Shown piece by piece: positions 63,116-64,000 of a DNA stretch of 64,000 bases; position 1 is the first letter of the stretch, and every line of letters starts with the position of its first letter. This DNA is from Anaerobacillus arseniciselenatis (GTDB taxonomy: Bacteria; Bacillota; Bacilli; Bacillales; Anaerobacillaceae), in contig NZ_MLQQ01000006.1 of the NCBI RefSeq assembly GCF_001865995.1, positions 1 through 64,000 of the forward strand, given 5' to 3'. Both the position numbers and the translations under genes were made by a program. The notes under the pieces were generated by a model. It worked only from the letters and a program-made list of their open reading frames with translations, ran no database searches and was not told the DNA's origin.

Positions 63116-63172
63116 AAAAAAGGCTCAGCTCAATTTGAACTGCTCCCTGTCAATTTGACCCGAGCCTTTTTT
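63116..63172. terminator. Bidirectional terminator after hemY
   Basis: AAAAAAGGCTC (63116-63126) pairs perfectly with GAGCCTTTTTT (63162-63172). It lies between hemY and the convergent hypothetical gene. Confidence 0.82.
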
Positions 63173-63212
63173 CCCTATATGAAACTATTGGTATATTCCA
63201 CAATCTCGAAGT

Positions 63213-63665
63213 TTAGCTTCCGTGTTCTTCAAGATAAGTTCTTAACTTTTCCTTTTCGATTGGTCCATTTAAGACCTTGTAAAAATTTAGATTTAACCAA
63301 ATAAAGTCAGTTTCAAAAACATCTAATATTATTGCTCCTGATTTTTTTTGGATACGCACCTCAAAATTTGCAAATATTTCTTTGTTATTATGCTGATCTT
63401 GAAACTCATTTTGGCTAATTTTTTTCACTTGATATTGACTAAAGACCTGTATTAATTCATCTACATGTTGAATTTCCTCTGTCCACATATTTCCTTCAGG
63501 TATAACAATCTGCATGTTAACAAAATCAGAAGAGTTAACATTTATTAAATCAGCTAAGTTTCGTTCACGATTATCGTTAAACAATTTCAATGTGAAAAGG
63601 GCAATCAACACAACAAGAGTTCCTACTATTAGCTTAAATTTATTATTTTTAATTATCCCTATCAT
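63213..63665 (-). CDS. Hypothetical membrane-anchored protein, 150 aa
   Basis: One N-terminal transmembrane helix (KLIVGTLVVLIALFTLKLF) precedes a soluble domain of about 120 residues, probably outside the cell. The domain is beta-rich with DFVNMQIVIPEGNMWTEEIQ and ends VLNGPIEKEKLRTYLEEHGS. Unknown function. GGGGGA lies before the ATG. Single gene ending near the hemY terminator. Confidence 0.65.
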   Translation of the reverse strand: MIGIIKNNKFKLIVGTLVVLIALFTLKLFNDNRERNLADLINVNSSDFVNMQIVIPEGNMWTEEIQHVDELIQVFSQYQVKKISQNEFQDQHNNKEIFANFEVRIQKKSGAIILDVFETDFIWLNLNFYKVLNGPIEKEKLRTYLEEHGS

Positions 63666-63789
63666 GTTTTTCTATCCCCCATTAATCTTAACTAATATAA
63701 ATTAACCTCACCATTGCTTCAATAACTTTTATACTCTATTTTAATGTTAACACTAATTTCCTATTATTTGGCATTAAAATGTAAAAATA

Positions 63790-63816
63790 AGCGTCTCTGC
63801 TTGTTGCAGAAACGCT
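63790..63816. terminator. Hairpin, possible second terminator
   Basis: AGCGTCTCTGC and GCAGAAACGCT form an imperfect 11-bp stem with T-rich sequence on the minus-strand side. It lies downstream of the terminator at 63873 and may be a back-up. Confidence 0.5.
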
Positions 63817-63872
63817 CTCCATTACTTTAAGTGATTTTTTCACAAATTAAAAGATAATTGCTTGGCTAAAAA

Positions 63873-63901
63873 AATTCAGTCCTTATCTTAGGACTGAATT
63901 C
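63873..63901 (-). terminator. Terminator overlapping the end of the partial gene
   Basis: AATTCAGTCC and GGACTGAATT form a perfect 10-bp stem with T run on the minus strand. The right arm overlaps the last codons of the partial gene. Confidence 0.82.
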
Positions 63902-64000
63902 TCTTTTCGAGGCTATTAATTTTTGTATCGTGTTTCCCTGTTTTTTCACTTAAATAGTCAACGTCATACTTAATACCGTCAACCTTTTTAGAGATTAAAT
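63888..64000 (-). CDS. Partial coding region, C-terminal ~37 aa of a coiled-coil protein
   Basis: The minus-strand frame ending at 63888 reads KKVDGIKYDVDYLSEKTGKH and finishes KINSLEKRIQS before TAA. It runs off the right edge, so start and size are unknown. The heptad-like pattern suggests a coiled coil. A terminator overlaps its stop, which supports a real gene. Confidence 0.6.
   Translation of the reverse strand, partial: LISKKVDGIKYDVDYLSEKTGKHDTKINSLEKRIQS

Overview
The window is a chromosomal piece of a low-GC, endospore-forming Gram-positive bacterium of the Bacillaceae. The evidence is the 5' end of a 16S rRNA gene with Bacillus-type tandem promoters, two Spo0E-family phosphatases, a sporulation-type PAS kinase, meso-diaminopimelate dehydrogenase and strong GGAGG ribosome binding sites. 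A NaChBac-type voltage-gated sodium channel points towards an alkaliphile or halophile. These are inferences from gene content; no species call is made.

Layout. 1-0.55 kb: start of an rrn operon (minus strand) with two promoters. 0.9-5.4 kb: small hypothetical genes and a three-subunit molybdenum hydroxylase operon (FAD, 2Fe-2S, Mo subunits). 5.5-7.6 kb: a LytTR two-component system with a separate membrane protein. 7.75-11.2 kb: divergent molybdenum-cofactor maturation genes (YqeC, MobA-like, YqeB, XdhC), a set known from selenium-dependent molybdenum hydroxylase systems. 11.6-16.9 kb: SRPBCC protein, MFS transporter, radical SAM protein, Xaa-Pro peptidase. 17-21.4 kb: a repeat array, a polysaccharide deacetylase with a disturbed start, gene remnants and hypotheticals. 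21.9-22.4 kb: a CueP-type copper lipoprotein with an in-frame UGA exactly at a conserved cysteine, followed by a SECIS-like hairpin, so a probable selenoprotein. 22.5-41.6 kb: accessory and housekeeping genes (anti-sigma-like protein, Spo0E, sodium channel, Usp/SulP pair, ddh, an efflux/TetR pair, PAS kinase, UbiB-type kinase). 42-45.8 kb: a second repeat array next to a tyrosine recombinase, a tRNA and a decayed HD/B12-binding gene. 45.8-53.4 kb: thiolase-like protein, a phosphorelay ending in a diguanylate cyclase, ABC exporter. 53.8-57.9 kb: a third repeat array and an operon of TusA-like, DsrE, TusA-OsmC, MetE-like and OsmC proteins. 58-64 kb: a broken histidine kinase, VOC and aldo/keto reductase genes, hemY/cgoX and hypotheticals.

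The intergenic space is unusually rich in three repeat systems that ordinary annotation would miss. (1) Three elements of about 770-790 bp, bounded by inverted repeats and filled with up to three kinds of 51- or 52-bp hairpin units in a fixed order. (2) At least eleven copies, plus one nested copy, of a roughly 115-bp palindromic MITE-like element with the terminal repeat TGAATTTCATAATT. (3) Three copies of a larger element with a near-constant loop but unrelated, still self-complementary arms.

The two most notable signals are the probable selenocysteine-containing CueP (21888-22424) and the inverted-repeat-bounded composite arrays (16955-17742, 41945-42725, 53788-54555). The selenium reading of CueP and the YqeB/YqeC/XdhC genes support each other, but no sel genes lie in this window.
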